Positions 34,006 to 46,404 of a DNA stretch of 60,000 nucleotides are shown here, piece by piece. How positions within the stretch are numbered: the first letter of the stretch is position 1; every line of letters begins with the position of its first letter. The stretch is taken from assembly GCF_964204645.1 (NCBI RefSeq), contig NC_134025.1, positions 19,128,001 to 19,188,000 on the forward strand. Direction: 5' to 3'. A program made the position numbers and the translations under genes. The notes beneath the pieces were generated by a model. The model was not told where the DNA came from, did not search any database, and worked only from the letters and a program-made list of their open reading frames with translations. This DNA is from Tubulanus polymorphus (taxonomy: Eukaryota > Nemertea > Palaeonemertea > Tubulaniformes > Tubulanidae).

Positions 34006-34868
34006 TTCGCTCGGAGTGAACGCTGATCGTTTGCGGTAGAGTTCGTGGTGAGAACCAGCCTGGCGAGAATTAGCGCGGTGGTCAGGGATCCATGGTGGTG
34101 AAATAGGAAGAACCTAGGTGAAGAAAAGTTTGGCGAATCGTTAAACTACTGGTAAGCTTCGATAAGTAGTAGTAGAGATAATTGATCGTAATTAACAACT
34201 AAGTTGTGTTGTCTTGTGTGCGTCTACTTGTTTGGTGTGGTGGACATTTTGCTTTATGTTGCGGAGTAAGAGACTCTATTATTATATTTATTTAATTTAT
34301 GGCGTTTTGATTTTTTGCTGCAAGGATTGCGCAATTTATGCTTTATTTTCTGCTTGCTTTAATTTTGCATGATTTATGATTTATGTTGAAACTGCTTATA
34401 TTTGTGTGTTTTATGTGCATGAAGGGAAAAAAATCCTGATAGTGGTTTCGTTCAGTTGTAGCTGTAGATTCTGCTTAATTTTTCTGCATGATTCCAATGT
34501 GAAACATTATGTTCGATTTTTGTTTTGATTTGGCATGTTAGATTTCTTAAAAGATTGAATATTTATTTTGCTTGAAAAGGTGAAAGTATATGTACACGTG
34601 GTTTGAGGATTTCACTTTGTCGAAAAAAAATGTTTGGATTTCTCAGAATAGTAGCTCAAAATGTTTGTTGACTTAGTGTACTCCTGTATTTGTGTTTAGC
34701 TTGGTAAGTGCTTAGATCTGTCATTGTATGTATTGAGGTAGGTTTTATGTTAATCCAACTCAACTGTAAGCCATTTACTGAGAGGGGTATAGGTCAAACA
34801 TAGGTGATTAAGAATTAATACAAACCTGCGATACTGTATATTCTATAATAATTGCTATTACGTGTCGT

Positions 34869-37824
34869 AATACGTATTACGTGTCGTGTACGATCAGAAT
34901 GTAATCGAGCCGGTGCCCCATAACGAAGAATTACCTCATTAAAGATGACACGGGCAGTGGTCCGAGCAGTTTCATTCTTGGTGGGCACTGCAATTGCAAA
35001 TTTGGTGAAATGGTCCGTCATGACCAATACTTTCTCGTATCCCTGCGATTTCTCCAACGTCAGGTAATCTATACACAATACCTCCAAAGGGTAGGACGTC
35101 TGAATATTCTTTAAAGGTGCCAGTTGCCGCTTTGGAAAGAACACATCATTTGCATCCCTTCAAATAATTCTCCACGTCCATACGCATCCCCGGCCAATAG
35201 CATTTTTGTGACAACAGGGCTAATGTTCGGTCCCTGCCTGGATGACCTAGCTCATCGTGAAGGTTCTGCAGAACCCAACCAATCTGCGACTGCGGTAACC
35301 ATAACCTCAATTCCGTCCCTCCATCCCCTGGAACTTCTCTATAAAGTAAACCTTCGCGTACCTCCAAGGATTTAAAAATACGGCTCACAACATACTCTGA
35401 CGGTTTCCTGCGGCGAAATTTTCTCTTGGATACAAAACAATCAACGATCCGCCTGATAATAGGATCCTCATTTTGCAATGATTTTATATCCACAGCTGCC
35501 ATGCCGCTGGATGTCCATTCCGGTGTACGATCGGCATTCCTGCATATCGCAGAAAGCACCTCAGCTGCCATACGATTCAGAGGGCTCCGTGACAGCACAT
35601 CCGCATCCCCCATTCTACATCCGCTTTGATATTCCAGTTCGATATCATAAACCGAAAGCGCTTGTAACCAGCGATGCCCTGTGGCATCAAGCTTGGCCGA
35701 CTTTAGTACGTACGTTAATGGGTTCGAGTCAGTTTTTACCAAACATTTTCCGCCGTAGAGGTAGTCATGAAACTTCTCGGTTACTGCCCATTTCATGGCG
35801 AGAAATTCTAACTTGTGAGCCGGATATTTCCTCTCTGAAGGACTTAACCCGCGACTGGCATCAGTATCACACGCCGTGTTCCATCAGCATCAGTTTGATA
35901 CAGCACTGCGCCCAGACCCGATTGTGCTGCGTCGGTGTGGAGCTCGAACGGCTGTGAAAAGTTCGCAAAACCCAACACCGGAGCCGATGTTAACACTTCT
36001 TTCAACCTAGTGAACGACGTTTCCTCTCGTTCACCCCACTCAATAACTGCATTCCGTTCAACCATTTTCCTCTTTCCCTTCTTGTTAGTTATTCCGGAGA
36101 GAAGTTTCGTATGAGGGGCGGCAATACTAGCGTAGCCCTTGATGAATCGTCGATAATATCCGGAGAAGCCCAAAAATCTTCGAACATCCGCCACAGTTTG
36201 AGGAACACACCAATCCTTGACGGCCGACAGCTTTGAAGGATCAGGTTCAATACCTTTTTCGGACACCTTGTGACCCAGATATATCACGGACGATCTCAAA
36301 AACTCACACTTAGAAGGCTTTAGTTTTAATCCAGCTTCCCTCAAACGATCAAACACCTCCCCAAACGCTCGAGATGTTCCTCAAATGTCGCCGAAAATAT
36401 CAAGATATCATCTATGAACACAATACAATCTCACAAATTCATATCCACTAAAACTCGCTCCATGAGCCTTTGAAAAGTGGAGGGAGCATTTGTCAATCCA
36501 AAAGGCATTCGATTAAACTCCCAAAACCCGAAACCAGGTCCAACATTAAACGCTGTTTTGCCCTTATCCCTCTCACTCATCTCCACCTGCCAGTATCCCG
36601 ATTTTAGATCCAGACTAGTAAAATACTTTGCCCCTGCAACACTAATAACTCGTCTGCTCGAGGCAATGTCTGACGATCTTTAACTGTACGACGATTAAGA
36701 GTCCGGTAATCAACGCAAAATCTCAAGCCACCATCCTTCTTTCTCACAAGGACCACCGGAGACGAGAATGGCGAAAACGAAGGCCTTGTAACACCTGCCG
36801 ATGCCATCATGTTCAGATGATCCCGAACCTCTTGAATCATTGACGGTGGAACCCGTCGATACCGCTCTTTAAATGGAACATTATCGGTTAAATTAATTTC
36901 ATGCTGAATCATAGATGTGCAACCCATATCCGTATCTGAAAAAGAAAACGCTGCCCGTTGTTTCCGCAATGTATCCTTCAATCTAAGGACCTGCTCGGGA
37001 GTAGTGTCACTTTCATCCCACTTAAACAGTTCCAAGAATTTGTCATCCTCCCCTGATCGAATTAATTTAGTCTGCTGTTTTAGTGGGGTTACAGGATCCT
37101 TCATCGCCGGATTCACCTGGTCAACCGCTTCAACCGCGCATATAACAGCCCTAGAGGGAATCGTAACCGGTCGGCAGCCAACATTTCGCACACATACACT
37201 GATCCTATTACATCGGACAGTTACGACCTTGGACAATGTTGGTACTAGCATCAGCGTTCCTGGCAAACTAACTGCTTCTGTTGTGCAAGTCATTGCCATC
37301 CTCGAATCTCGAGGCAGATCCCGAACTATTCCACGGATCGACACTTGACACATCGGAGGAACAGTAACCGTCCCCGTTGTCCTAACGTCCTCCGGTTGTC
37401 TATGTAGGAAGTCTTTTACCATTCCAACCGGTCCATCAGTCGTCCTCAATAACTGCAAAACGTTGGTTCCAATCACGACCGGTACCCTTTTACTATATTC
37501 TGTATCCTCCACGACTAAAACCAAGGCAACCACAGTGTGACCATCCACTGTCATCTTGACCTCAGCACATCCATAATACGGCAAATCTCCTCCACATGCC
37601 GTTTTCACATCAAGGAAATCCTGGACAGGAAAAACTGCAGTATCTGAAAGAGAAATGAAGAAACTGGATGAAACAGTGGTTACTTGAGCACCGGTATCAA
37701 TCAAGGCCGATGTTTTTACATTATTAATTACAATTTCCGCTTCATTAGCTGGACCTACAATCGATGACCTGTCTGACCCAAGGCCCCTGGACCAGACCCC
37801 GACAGGTTTCCCGACCTCAGACAA
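34869..37824 (-). pseudogene. pol: Pro-Pol of a second Ty3/gypsy element, 3'-truncated
   Basis: Read on the minus strand: aspartic protease with ALIDTGAQVTTVS (~37710); a linker; RT with FCVDYRTLNRRTVKD (~36715), MPFGLTNAP (~36500) and FIDDIL at the catalytic site (~36415); LGFSGYYRRFIKGY (~36150); RNase H with ELHTDAAQSGLG (~35930) and TDSNPLTYVL (~35725); integrase with HDELGHPGR, a Cys pair near 35150, CIDYLTLE (~35065) and LHSD (~34895). A stop before the RT active site and frame breaks near 36604, 36356 and 35820 interrupt it. Pol ends just after the second integrase acidic residue, where the left inverted-repeat arm begins; the third acidic residue, the C-terminus and the 3' LTR are missing. 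Confidence 0.9.
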
Positions 37825-39242
37825 TTCCGCTTGTAATGGTCAAGTCCACCACACTCAAAACAGCCCCGAACTCGATTATGGGGAAAAGGTCCACGACTCG
37901 TATCCTGCCGGCCACGTCGAGCACCACCTCGAGCGAATCCTCGTCCCCGCGGCGTTGGTTGCTCTGGAAACGGACGATTTGGCAATTCCGAAAACTTCCG
38001 TGCATTCTTTAGGTCCAGCACGTCCTTCTTGAGTTCCTTCACCGTCTCCAACAGAGCATCCACTGACTTCTTCAAATCATTATCTCCACCGGCATAAATC
38101 TGTTGTTGCTGGGGTTTTGACGACCTGGAATCTGTTTTTCCTTGGCTGCTCGATTTAGCAAAATCCCCAGTTACCAGACCCAGCTCTTGCTCCAACTTAC
38201 GGGCTTCAATCATTATACTCCGATAGGAATGAATTAATAACAAAGGCCGCAACCCGAGTTTCAATTGACCGTCCCTGAGGCCTTGCCAAAATTGGGTCTT
38301 CAGCTCCTCTTCGTTGAGTTTCCCAGGAGCATGACCGCGTATTTCCTCCAACCTACATGCCCATATATTAACAGTTTCATCTCTCAGTTGGACAGCAGTA
38401 TAGAACTTAGAAAGTACCTGTCCCAGGGTTAAAATCTCCCCAAATAATGTATCCAACCTCTCGAGTACAACTTTCACACTCAGATTCTCTCCCCATTCAC
38501 TCTACATTTGAAAGACAATCTCGAGCGACTCCTTTAAGGGATTTGCAAAGTAAATTCAAAGTTTGCATTTCTGAATGGGCTCCATCAGATTTAAGGCCCA
38601 TTACTTCACTCCGCCATTGACGATAGGGAACATCCGTTCGGTTTATCTCACCCGAAAAGGTACTTAACCGGGGATTTGGTGTTACTACTACGTTTGAATT
38701 GGATACATTGCGCCGCGCCAAGTTATTTTCGGGTGCCTGAAAAGACAGACTCGGCTGAAGTTCCCGTTTAAGGTTTAGTTTTGCTCGATTTTCCGTTTTG
38801 CCGTACATCGCGTAGGTATGAGGCGTATCAAAGGGCAACCTACCTAAATTTACAGACCCACGCGGTCCACTCGGTGGCCCGGGGGTATCGGCGATATCGG
38901 TTAACCGGTTAACCGGTTAACCGCTGCAAAAACGATGCACGCATACCAGTTTGCATTGCCTCCTTCAATACCTGCTTCCGCGATCATTTGTTCACAGTTC
39001 ACTATATGATCATCGCGGATAACCTCAACACGAAGATCTCTCCATTAAATTCAACTATAGCTGCACAAGCCCTTGAAAAAGCTTCAGTTTCAAAGTAAAA
39101 CTATGAGAGCCGTGTCCCCTTCCAAGCGCACCGTATCAATTTGACCAAATCGTTCAAATTCATGTTTGATCACCGCTGTGGTCAAACCCGATGCATTCTC
39201 AAACTTAGCCGAAATAACGCGACCAGCCAGTGACGACGCCAT
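37755..39242 (-). pseudogene. gag: Gag of the minus-strand gypsy element
   Basis: Starts at ATG 39242 (minus), one base inside the right arm boundary, with MASSLAGRVISAKFENAS. It continues through degraded sequence with stops (39100-38840), then frames 38838-38497 and 38477-37755 separated by a small frame break near 38490. The C-terminal part has a single zinc knuckle CFECGGLDHYKRNC (~37860) preceded by Arg/Gly-rich sequence. The last frame overlaps the start of Pro-Pol by 70 bp in a different frame, suggesting a ribosomal frameshift in the ancestral element. Confidence 0.8.
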
Positions 39243-40105
39243 GACGACACGTAATAGCAATTATTATAGAATATACAGTATCGCAGGTTTGTATTAATTC
39301 TTAATCACCTATGTTTGACCTATACCCCTCTCAGTAAATGGCTTACAGTTGAGTTGGATTAACATAAAACCTACCTCAATACATACAATGACAGATCTAA
39401 GCACTTACCAAGCTAAACACAAATACAGGAGTACACTAAGTCAACAAACATTTTGAGCTACTATTCTGAGAAATCCAAACATTTTTTTTTGACAAAGTGA
39501 AATCCTCAAACCACGTGTACATATACTTTCACCTTTTCAAGCAAAATAAATATTCAATCTTTTAAGAAATCTAACATGCCAAATCAAAACAAAAATCGAA
39601 CATAATGTTTCACATTGGAATCATGCAGAAAAATTAAGCAGAATCTACAGCTACAACTGAACGAAACCACTATCAGGATTTTTTTCCCTTCATGCACATA
39701 AAACACACAAATATAAGCAGTTTCAACATAAATCATAAATCATGCAAAATTAAAGCAAGCAGAAAATAAAGCATAAATTGCGCAATCCTTGCAGCAAAAA
39801 ATCAAAACGCCATAAATTAAATAAATATGATAATAGAGTCTCTTACTCCGCAACATAAAGCAAAATGTCCACCACACCAAACAAGTAGACGCACACAAGA
39901 CAACACAACTTAGTTGTTAATTACGATCAATTATCTCTACTACTACTTATCGAAGCTTACCAGTAGTTTAACGATTCGCCAAACTTTTCTTCACCTAGGT
40001 TCTTCCTATTTCACCACCATGGATCCCTGACCACCGCGCTAATTCTCGCCAGGCTGGTTCTCACCACGAACTCTACCGCAAACGATCAGCGTTCACTCCG
40101 AGCGA

Positions 40106-40425
40106 AACAATTCCAGTCGAACACAACGAATAAATAGCGGTCGTTCACCACAAATAGATACCAATCGATCGATACGAATAACCACCGATCGATCACTACG
40201 AATAACCACCGATCGATCAATACGAATAACCACCGATCGATCACTACGAATAACCACCGGTCGGTCACAACGAATAAACACCGGTCGGTCACAACGAATA
40301 AACACCGGTCGGTCACAACGAATAAACACCGGTCGGTCACAACGAATAAACACCGGTCGGTCGCAGTGAATAAACACCGGTCGGTCGCAGTGAATAAACA
40401 CCGGTCGGTCGCAGTGAATAAATTA
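40106..40425 (-). repeat. 24-bp minisatellite, right arm
   Basis: Inverse of 33705-34005 with one additional unit (its longest open frame is 8 codons longer). Copy-number change after duplication is typical for minisatellites. Confidence 0.85.
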
Positions 40426-40481
40426 CCATCCAGAGCCTCCGAGGCTAGCCGGACAAATTTCAATCGGCGAATACCAATTAT

Positions 40482-40499
40482 CCCAGCGAGGGTGCCAAT
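40482..40499 (-). promoter_or_regulatory. Candidate primer-binding site of the minus-strand gypsy
   Basis: On the minus strand TTGGCACCCTCGCTGGG, about 1.24 kb upstream of the gag ATG. If correct, the LTR ends at about 40500 and the leader is unusually long and minisatellite-bearing. Confidence 0.4.
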
Positions 40500-40639
40500 G
40501 TGGCCGCCGCTTTTACAGCTGCTGCACTTACGCCGGAAACGATCCTACTGATGAGGGTTACAGAACGACTCACCCACTTCACTGCGTCGGACACCTCACC
40601 GACCGATCCTGCTCGATCCTCCTGGCCAACCGATCTGCG

Positions 40640-40741
40640 ATAATAAACAAATGGAAAGGAAACCAATGATAACTACTCGATTATTATTAAATTGTTTATT
40701 ACACACATCCGCTCTTCACGGATGTATTCAGTGAATTACCC
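40640..40741 (-). repeat. Hairpin/AATAAA module, right arm
   Basis: Inverse of 33398-33500 with two or three substitutions. Same orientation as the minus-strand gypsy, consistent with an LTR R-U5 region. Confidence 0.6.
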
Positions 40742-40826
40742 ATCAATATATAAATCTGCATTAATTGATTACTGATATAGAAATACTTGTCAAATACTTA
40801 TTACTCATTAATGATCACTGATATAG

Positions 40827-41850
40827 TGTCACGAGGTACACGTGACCGAGAGTGACTCCTCAGAAAAAGAAAACCGAATTACTGAGATAACTCTTAAATA
40901 TAATTACAAATAGTTTAATTAACACCAAAAAAAAAACGGAAAAAAAAAAATAAAATAGAAATACTACAATTTGAATCTGATTGAAGGCAGTGGTCACATT
41001 GAAGATGGTCGTTTATGGATCAGCGGAGATATCCGTCTACTTGAGAAAAGTTATTCTGATGATTAGGCGACGTCCGTATATGACGGCGTTTACGGTGACG
41101 ATAGTCATCCGGGTCAGTTCGGTTAATAGCTGATTGCTGACGAATCTCAGTCGAGTCGGATGTAGTGATATGAGTATTAATGATTAGAATATAGAATATA
41201 CTATTGATACTAACAACAGCAAGAAGAAGGAGCTGCAAATATACACATAACGAACATTTACAATTCAAATATACATATGATCACAAACATATGATAAGGT
41301 GAAACAGGAATTCATACATCTATAAATGCCTTGTTTAATAGAGACAAGTATTTGAAATATTCGAATCGAATGACCAAATGACAAATTACGACAATTAGCC
41401 AAAATAGTATTTGAAAACATGAAATAATTACCAAATCCGCTAATTATTCTACCTAAATTGAACTAATTAACATTACTAGCAATAATACTACTGGTTTATA
41501 CAAATAATTTTTCCTTACCCCATCACACGCGGCAAACATCTCTGAACAGCTGTAGCCTGTCCGTGCTTCACGGGCTTGCAAATAATTTCTGACCACGAGA
41601 AATGGTCACCAGGTCGTATATAGACTTACCACAATATGGAATGCAACGATATGATAGGTCGTCGATAGCATTACAACGACCACAAAGAAACTATAGTTTG
41701 CCCACGTCGAAGGACGGCACGCATTCGTCACTACACTGCTTCGTCAACGAAACGACAAAAGACCCTGCATGAGTAGTTAAATGTACACTAAAGCTTATAT
41801 GAACACGGCTGAATACAACTAGGAGAGTTAACAAAATTTAGCTCGTGACA
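40827..41850 (-). mobile_element. Solo LTR with TATAG target duplication (right arm)
   Basis: Inverse copy of 32287-33309, 1,024 bp, flanked by TATAG (40822-40826 and 41851-41855), the reverse complement of CTATA. Because element and target duplication are shared by both arms, insertion predates the inverted duplication. Confidence 0.88.
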
Positions 41851-41919
41851 TATAGAAATACTTATACATAACCCAATTCATAACATTAACAAATATAGAC
41901 TGAGATTAAAATATGTAAA

Positions 41920-42486
41920 TATAGCTGCAAAGCAGCGATAACGGGTTTCTGCCTTGCTGGATACAATGTCGTACAAGGGTGCGTGCAAACATTTCATCGA
42001 AAGCAGTTCATAATGTTCCTCTTTTTAAAGGAGCGCCACCTAGGGGTCAACTTATGACATGGATATGTTGACCCACAAGGGCTACTACGCGCACATTGCA
42101 ACCTCGATTCTATCGCTAACGGTTAAGGACCTAGGAGCAAAAATCATTGTTTTCAAGGTCCCCGGGTGGCAGTTGTATGAACTAATTATGCAGGATGGCA
42201 TATTACACATGTCTTTGTACTTATACCAAGTTTTGTGATTTTCATAATAAACTGACCGCATTAAATGCGAAAAATGGATTCTGAAATCGATTTTTCAAAA
42301 TTTACGCCCCCTAGTGGTTAAAATGGGAACTAATCATATAAGGGGTTCGTTTCGTTTAGTAACCAGGTACATGTGTATCAATTTTTATAGAAATCCATTA
42401 GTACCCCTAGTCGATATAGATGAATGCGTATTCCAGCGTCTTATAGGTGGCGCTACTGGAGAACCATATGAGTTACATAGTTATAC
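41920..42486 (-). repeat. Truncated E2 copy in right arm
   Basis: Minus-strand E2 3' end, beginning with the AGCTGCAAAGCAGC hairpin and GGGTTTCTGCC, and ending at 42486 in GTATAACTATG. Confidence 0.8.
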
Positions 42487-42553
42487 TCAAAGAAACTATT
42501 CTAACTCTAACTCAAGACTTAACTCTATAACTCACAACTGTGGAACTGGGTCC
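42487..42553 (+). repeat. Half of the MITE family seen at 25632
   Basis: AACTCTAACTC-rich sequence followed by AACTGTGGAACTGGGTCC (42536-42553), the terminal repeat of the 25632-25742 MITE. The other end is missing, apparently lost at the inverted-repeat junction. Confidence 0.6.
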
Positions 42554-43575
42554 CAGCTCAACTAGGAACTTCAAGTAACTGTTGCTAAACTCCTGGATAA
42601 ATATGTGTAATTGATTCTTTGCAATCAAATAATCAAGCCCTCCAAAATGATTGAGAAAGTTAGTCTGGATACTTGGGGATGATAACAAGGCCCATAGCCC
42701 ATATGACCATTGTTTAAACTAATCTGGCCAACAAGACACTTGCAGTATAAAATGCCACTCCATTGTGTACACAGCAATTAAAGCAATGATCTGCTGTGAT
42801 TATCATCAAACAACACAATGCATAATTCACTCTGTCTCACAATTCATGATGTAGGGGCCTACATTGAAAGAATGTTTGAAGAAAGGTACTTTAGAAATAG
42901 GTGATACAAAATTCTCTGAGAGATACAATTGTCAGAATTTGAGGGGATTTTGAGGGGCCAAGGGCTAAAACTCAGAATTTGAGGGATTTTGTACCCTAAA
43001 AAATGAATTTTGGAATTTGAAGGGTTTTTGTGGAATTTTAGGGGCTGTAGGAACCATAAAGGCGCTTTCACACGACGAAATTTAGACTGGTCTAAATTTG
43101 GTACGGACCAATTTTGACCAGACCAAGCGTTCACACGGTCAAAAATACCGTTCCAAATACCGTTCCAAAATCATTGATTAAAATATTGTAATCATTGGGA
43201 TACGGTAGAGGTCGACAGGTATTTCTATTTTATTTTTGTAAATCAATAAGGGCTTTGTAAAATGGTGCCAGTAAAGATTTCTCCTAAATGTTGGTAGCGG
43301 TATCATAAACTTATCAACATTATCAAAAATGTTACAATGAAAGCGGTTAATGAAAAGGATAAGCTAAGAGATCGGGTCACTTCCGTATTCTGTGTATCCA
43401 TTCTGATGACCTGACCCTCTTTCATGCAAGACTGATGTGTCAAGTAATGTAGGTACACGGAAAGTTAGATCAGCCAAATTATTCAGTACCTGGAATTGGC
43501 TGATATTGGCCTATACTACCAAAATTTCTCCTACAAGGATTGAAATGAGTCTATGATCATCAATCATGTACTGAC
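42554..43575. other. Intergenic, no gene called
   Basis: 43070-43145 has TTTCACACGAC ... GTTCACACGGTC with TAGACTGGTCTAAATTTGG-type inner symmetry, possibly another MITE end, but no complete element could be delimited. Confidence 0.35.
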
Positions 43576-43788
43576 CTGCTTCTTGATCCCTGTAATAACT
43601 ACTTCTTCTCATGTAAGAATGTGATCCATATACACTTCCACTGATTATTATGACACGAAATCTACTAGAACTAAATCCAGTTCCTGAACGAATTGATGAA
43701 CGTCTTGAAAGTCTACTTCCACGACTTCCACCTCTACTTCCTCCTCTACTGCCGCCTCTACCACCACCTCCTCGTCTAGCACAGACAT
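43576..43788 (-). CDS. Possible single host exon, RGG-rich peptide
   Basis: On the minus strand a 213-bp segment is bounded by a good acceptor (TTTTTAATTTTGTAG before 43788) and a donor (GCAG|GTCAGT after 43576). It begins with 2 bases and ends with 1 base of split codons, a symmetric 1-1 phase exon. It encodes about 70 residues: CARRGGGGRGGSRGGSRGG, a Ser/Arg-rich part, a short hydrophobic FRVIIISGSVYG, and RRSSYYRDQEA. RGG repeats often bind RNA or proteins, but I cannot assign a family. Neighbouring exons were not found in the window. The open frame extends beyond both splice sites, so it could also be chance. Confidence 0.35.
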
Positions 43789-44539
43789 CTACAAAATTAA
43801 AAACAAGAAGCCTGAGGGCTTTGACGCTGTGCAAGCCAGTCTATCATGATTATCCCACAGGCACATTTGATGTTATTCTAATTACAACGTTCGCGAATCT
43901 GAAAGTTTGTGATGTCATTTCATAAATAAATAAAGAAGGAAGGCTCCGAGAATATCCAAATCACAGGTTACTATACTAATAACTGGGGTTCGACCATTCA
44001 CAAGTTAAAAATGTACTTCCTTGTTTGTGAAGTAAGTTTATTCATACTGTTATTAAAAGCAGTTCCTTATAACATTCTATAATAGTATAGTTTTTTCTTG
44101 GATATCGGCGGTTTATTTATTTATTGTACCGGTATGCGTTTTCTTAATTGAATTGAATTGGTCCGATCCAAAAGGCGGCGATGGTAATGTCATAGAAGAA
44201 CAAAGTCAGTTGAAAATACCTACCCACTGCACCGATAAAGAATGATTGCTAGCCAGAGACCAGTGACAGTCAGTAATGGGGAATGATGGTACCGTTCGTG
44301 ATTATGTTTTTATAATGGTTATTGGACGTCAATTTCATATGTGAATTGTAGTCCCCATCTGATCGCTTGACTTGTCAGACTGACTTGTCACTCCTCTACA
44401 AATAGTAACACCATAAGGCCTTCCCTGCTGCATAGTTTACCCTATATAGGCCAAATTTGTGCTTTGGGCCAAATTCGGTTTTCTTATCTAGTCGACTTTT
44501 TTTCAGAACTAATAATAACCGAATATGCGCTTAAACTGT
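43789..44539. other. Intergenic, no gene seen
   Basis: No supported feature on either strand. Confidence 0.35.
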
Positions 44540-44771
44540 CACTGTTATTTCCCCCAAGACCTGGCACATTAGTACTTTGCGCGTAGTAGCACATGCGCGT
44601 AGTAGCATATGTGGGTCAACATATACATGTTGTGAGTTGACCCCTAGGTGGCACTCTTTCGAAAAAACGGAATGTAACGAACTGATTTCGGGTGAAATCT
44701 TTGCTCGCATCCCTGAACAGCATTCTATCCAGAAAGGCAGAAACCCGTTATCGCTGCTTGCAGCTATATTT
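44540..44771 (+). mobile_element. E3: 3' end of an E element
   Basis: Matches the E1/E2 3' terminus: TGGCACATTAGTACTTTGCGCGTAG, TGACCCCTAGGTGGC, GGCAGAAACCCG, a GCTGCTTGCAGC hairpin and TATATTT. The next base begins the E4 5' hairpin. Confidence 0.65.
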
Positions 44772-45232
44772 AGGGTTTTCTGTTATTTCACAGAAAACCC
44801 TATTGATATCCGCGTGATTATTATTATTATTATTTTCTTCCACACTAGTTTTACTAAAAGAACAAAGGCTTTGTTACCTTGACGCTGTTGTCGATACAAT
44901 CCGTTTGATATCATTCAGCTCACTTCGATCTACAAATACCCCGTGCGTATTTCGAAGAATCATCGTTACAAAAGCACTGTTGGGCCGTAAACATCGAAAA
45001 TTGAGCCCCATTCAAAGAGCCGACATGTTTTTCTAAGTCATCTTTCCGAAATCTACCACACGTTTCTTGTCACATCATTTATCAATTCAAGCATAAATTA
45101 ACAAATATATTACCCAAAGATTGCACATTCTGTCGCGGTTTCTAAAAACTAATTTTAACAATAGCCCATTTGTCTCATCAAATCGTATTACCGATATACA
45201 GGAAATTTACTACTTTAGATTTTAAAAGCACT

Positions 45233-45790
45233 GTCGAGCCGTAAACATCGACAAATCGACGTGTGTCAGTACATCATCGTTCCGGGGATTAGCTGCGAGT
45301 TTCACCTCATCATGAGAATCAAATCGAGTATAAATAAATTCATTACTACCAGTGATTTGGCTGCGGGCGTCATGCAGTTAGTTTAGCAATACCTATTTTT
45401 CTTTATCAAATTAACCGTGTATTTACTAAGACAAATCTAAGATAATTTACTAAGATAAGTGTACCGGGGAGTCGTAGGCCTAAACAAAACACGCCGAAGA
45501 GATATAGGCTCTGTCGAGCCGTAAACATCGACGAATCGACGTGTGTTACTACATCGTCGTTCCGGGGATCAGCTGCGAGTTTCTCCTCATCATGAGAATC
45601 AAATCGAGTACAAATTAATTTATTACTACTAGTGATTTGGCTGCGGGTTTCAAGGAGTTAGTTTAACAATACCTATTTTTCTTTACCGAATTAACCGTGT
45701 ATTTACTAAGATAAATCTTTAGTGTACCGGGGAATCGTAGGCCTAAACCAAACACGCCGAAGATATATAGCGGAGAAAAGCTGTTATGTC
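45233..45790 (+). repeat. ~277-bp tandem duplication in E4
   Basis: Both units begin CTGTCGAGCCGTAAACATCGAC and include GTTCCGGGGAT, CCTCATCATGAGAATC, GATTTGGCTGCGGG and GTCGTAGGCCTAAAC-type sequence. E5 has a single unit (49628-49905), so the duplication arose in or near E4. Confidence 0.8.
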
Positions 45791-46404
45791 GACGAGGTAT
45801 CAAAATAAAAGAATATATTACTTTATTCGGCCGCGGGCTTCAACCTCTATATCAATACCATCAATACTCTATATTTCCTACAGTACATACCGATCATTGT
45901 CAAATGCACAAGGTATTTACTAAATACAAGTAAATAACACAATCCTTTCCGTATGCTGGACTCACACTTGACATTCGGAGTAAGCGTTCGCTGTGGGGGA
46001 AAGGGATCGTTCGCTGTGTCGCTTGAAGCGTTTATCGAGTTTGACGCAGCTTTAGGCCTACCGGTACTGAGCTTTACTGTCTCAAACAAACACAGTATAA
46101 TTGCTGCATTTATTAACGGACTCATTGGATTGAACTTCAAAACAAAATTTACGATATTTAGGTGGGTTGTTATTCAATAGGCCTACGACCAATCTGTCCG
46201 GATGTTAGGCCTACGCATATACATAGGCCTACATAGGCTAGTAGCCTTTACTAGGTTAAGCGTTGGCTGTGGGGGAAAGGAGATCGTTCGCCGTGTCGTT
46301 TGAAGTGTTTATCGAGTTTTACGCGACCTTAAGGCTTTAGTGTGGTGGCTGATGAGGGCCATGCGTAAAAAAAACCACGTATATGCAAATGAGGGCGACA
46401 TTAT

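Larger units (their letters stand above)
31655..34868 (+). repeat. Left arm of 3.2-kb inverted repeat
   Basis: Reverse complement of 39244-42486 at about 99% identity by eye. Differences include scattered substitutions (e.g. near 32395, 32815, 33100, 33400) and one extra 24-bp minisatellite unit in the right arm. It contains the E2 3' part, a solo LTR with its target duplication, the hairpin/AATAAA module, a PBS-like site, a minisatellite, and the leader of the gypsy element. It stops abruptly at 34868, where the truncated pol of the opposite-strand gypsy begins. Confidence 0.93.
39244..42486 (-). repeat. Right arm of 3.2-kb inverted repeat
   Basis: Reverse complement of 31655-34868. The inner end is two bases upstream of the gag ATG, so this arm is the natural 5' leader and LTR region of the minus-strand gypsy, followed outward by the solo LTR and E2 copy. 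The outer end at 42486 cuts E2 in mid-body and joins MITE sequence. Confidence 0.93.

Noticed and set aside
33673-34026. Open frames of 94-125 codons with LFTATDRC-like or FIRCDRPV-like repeats on both arms
   Set aside because: They are the 24-bp minisatellite read in frame; the period is a multiple of three and no start context, domain or conservation beyond the repeat supports a protein.
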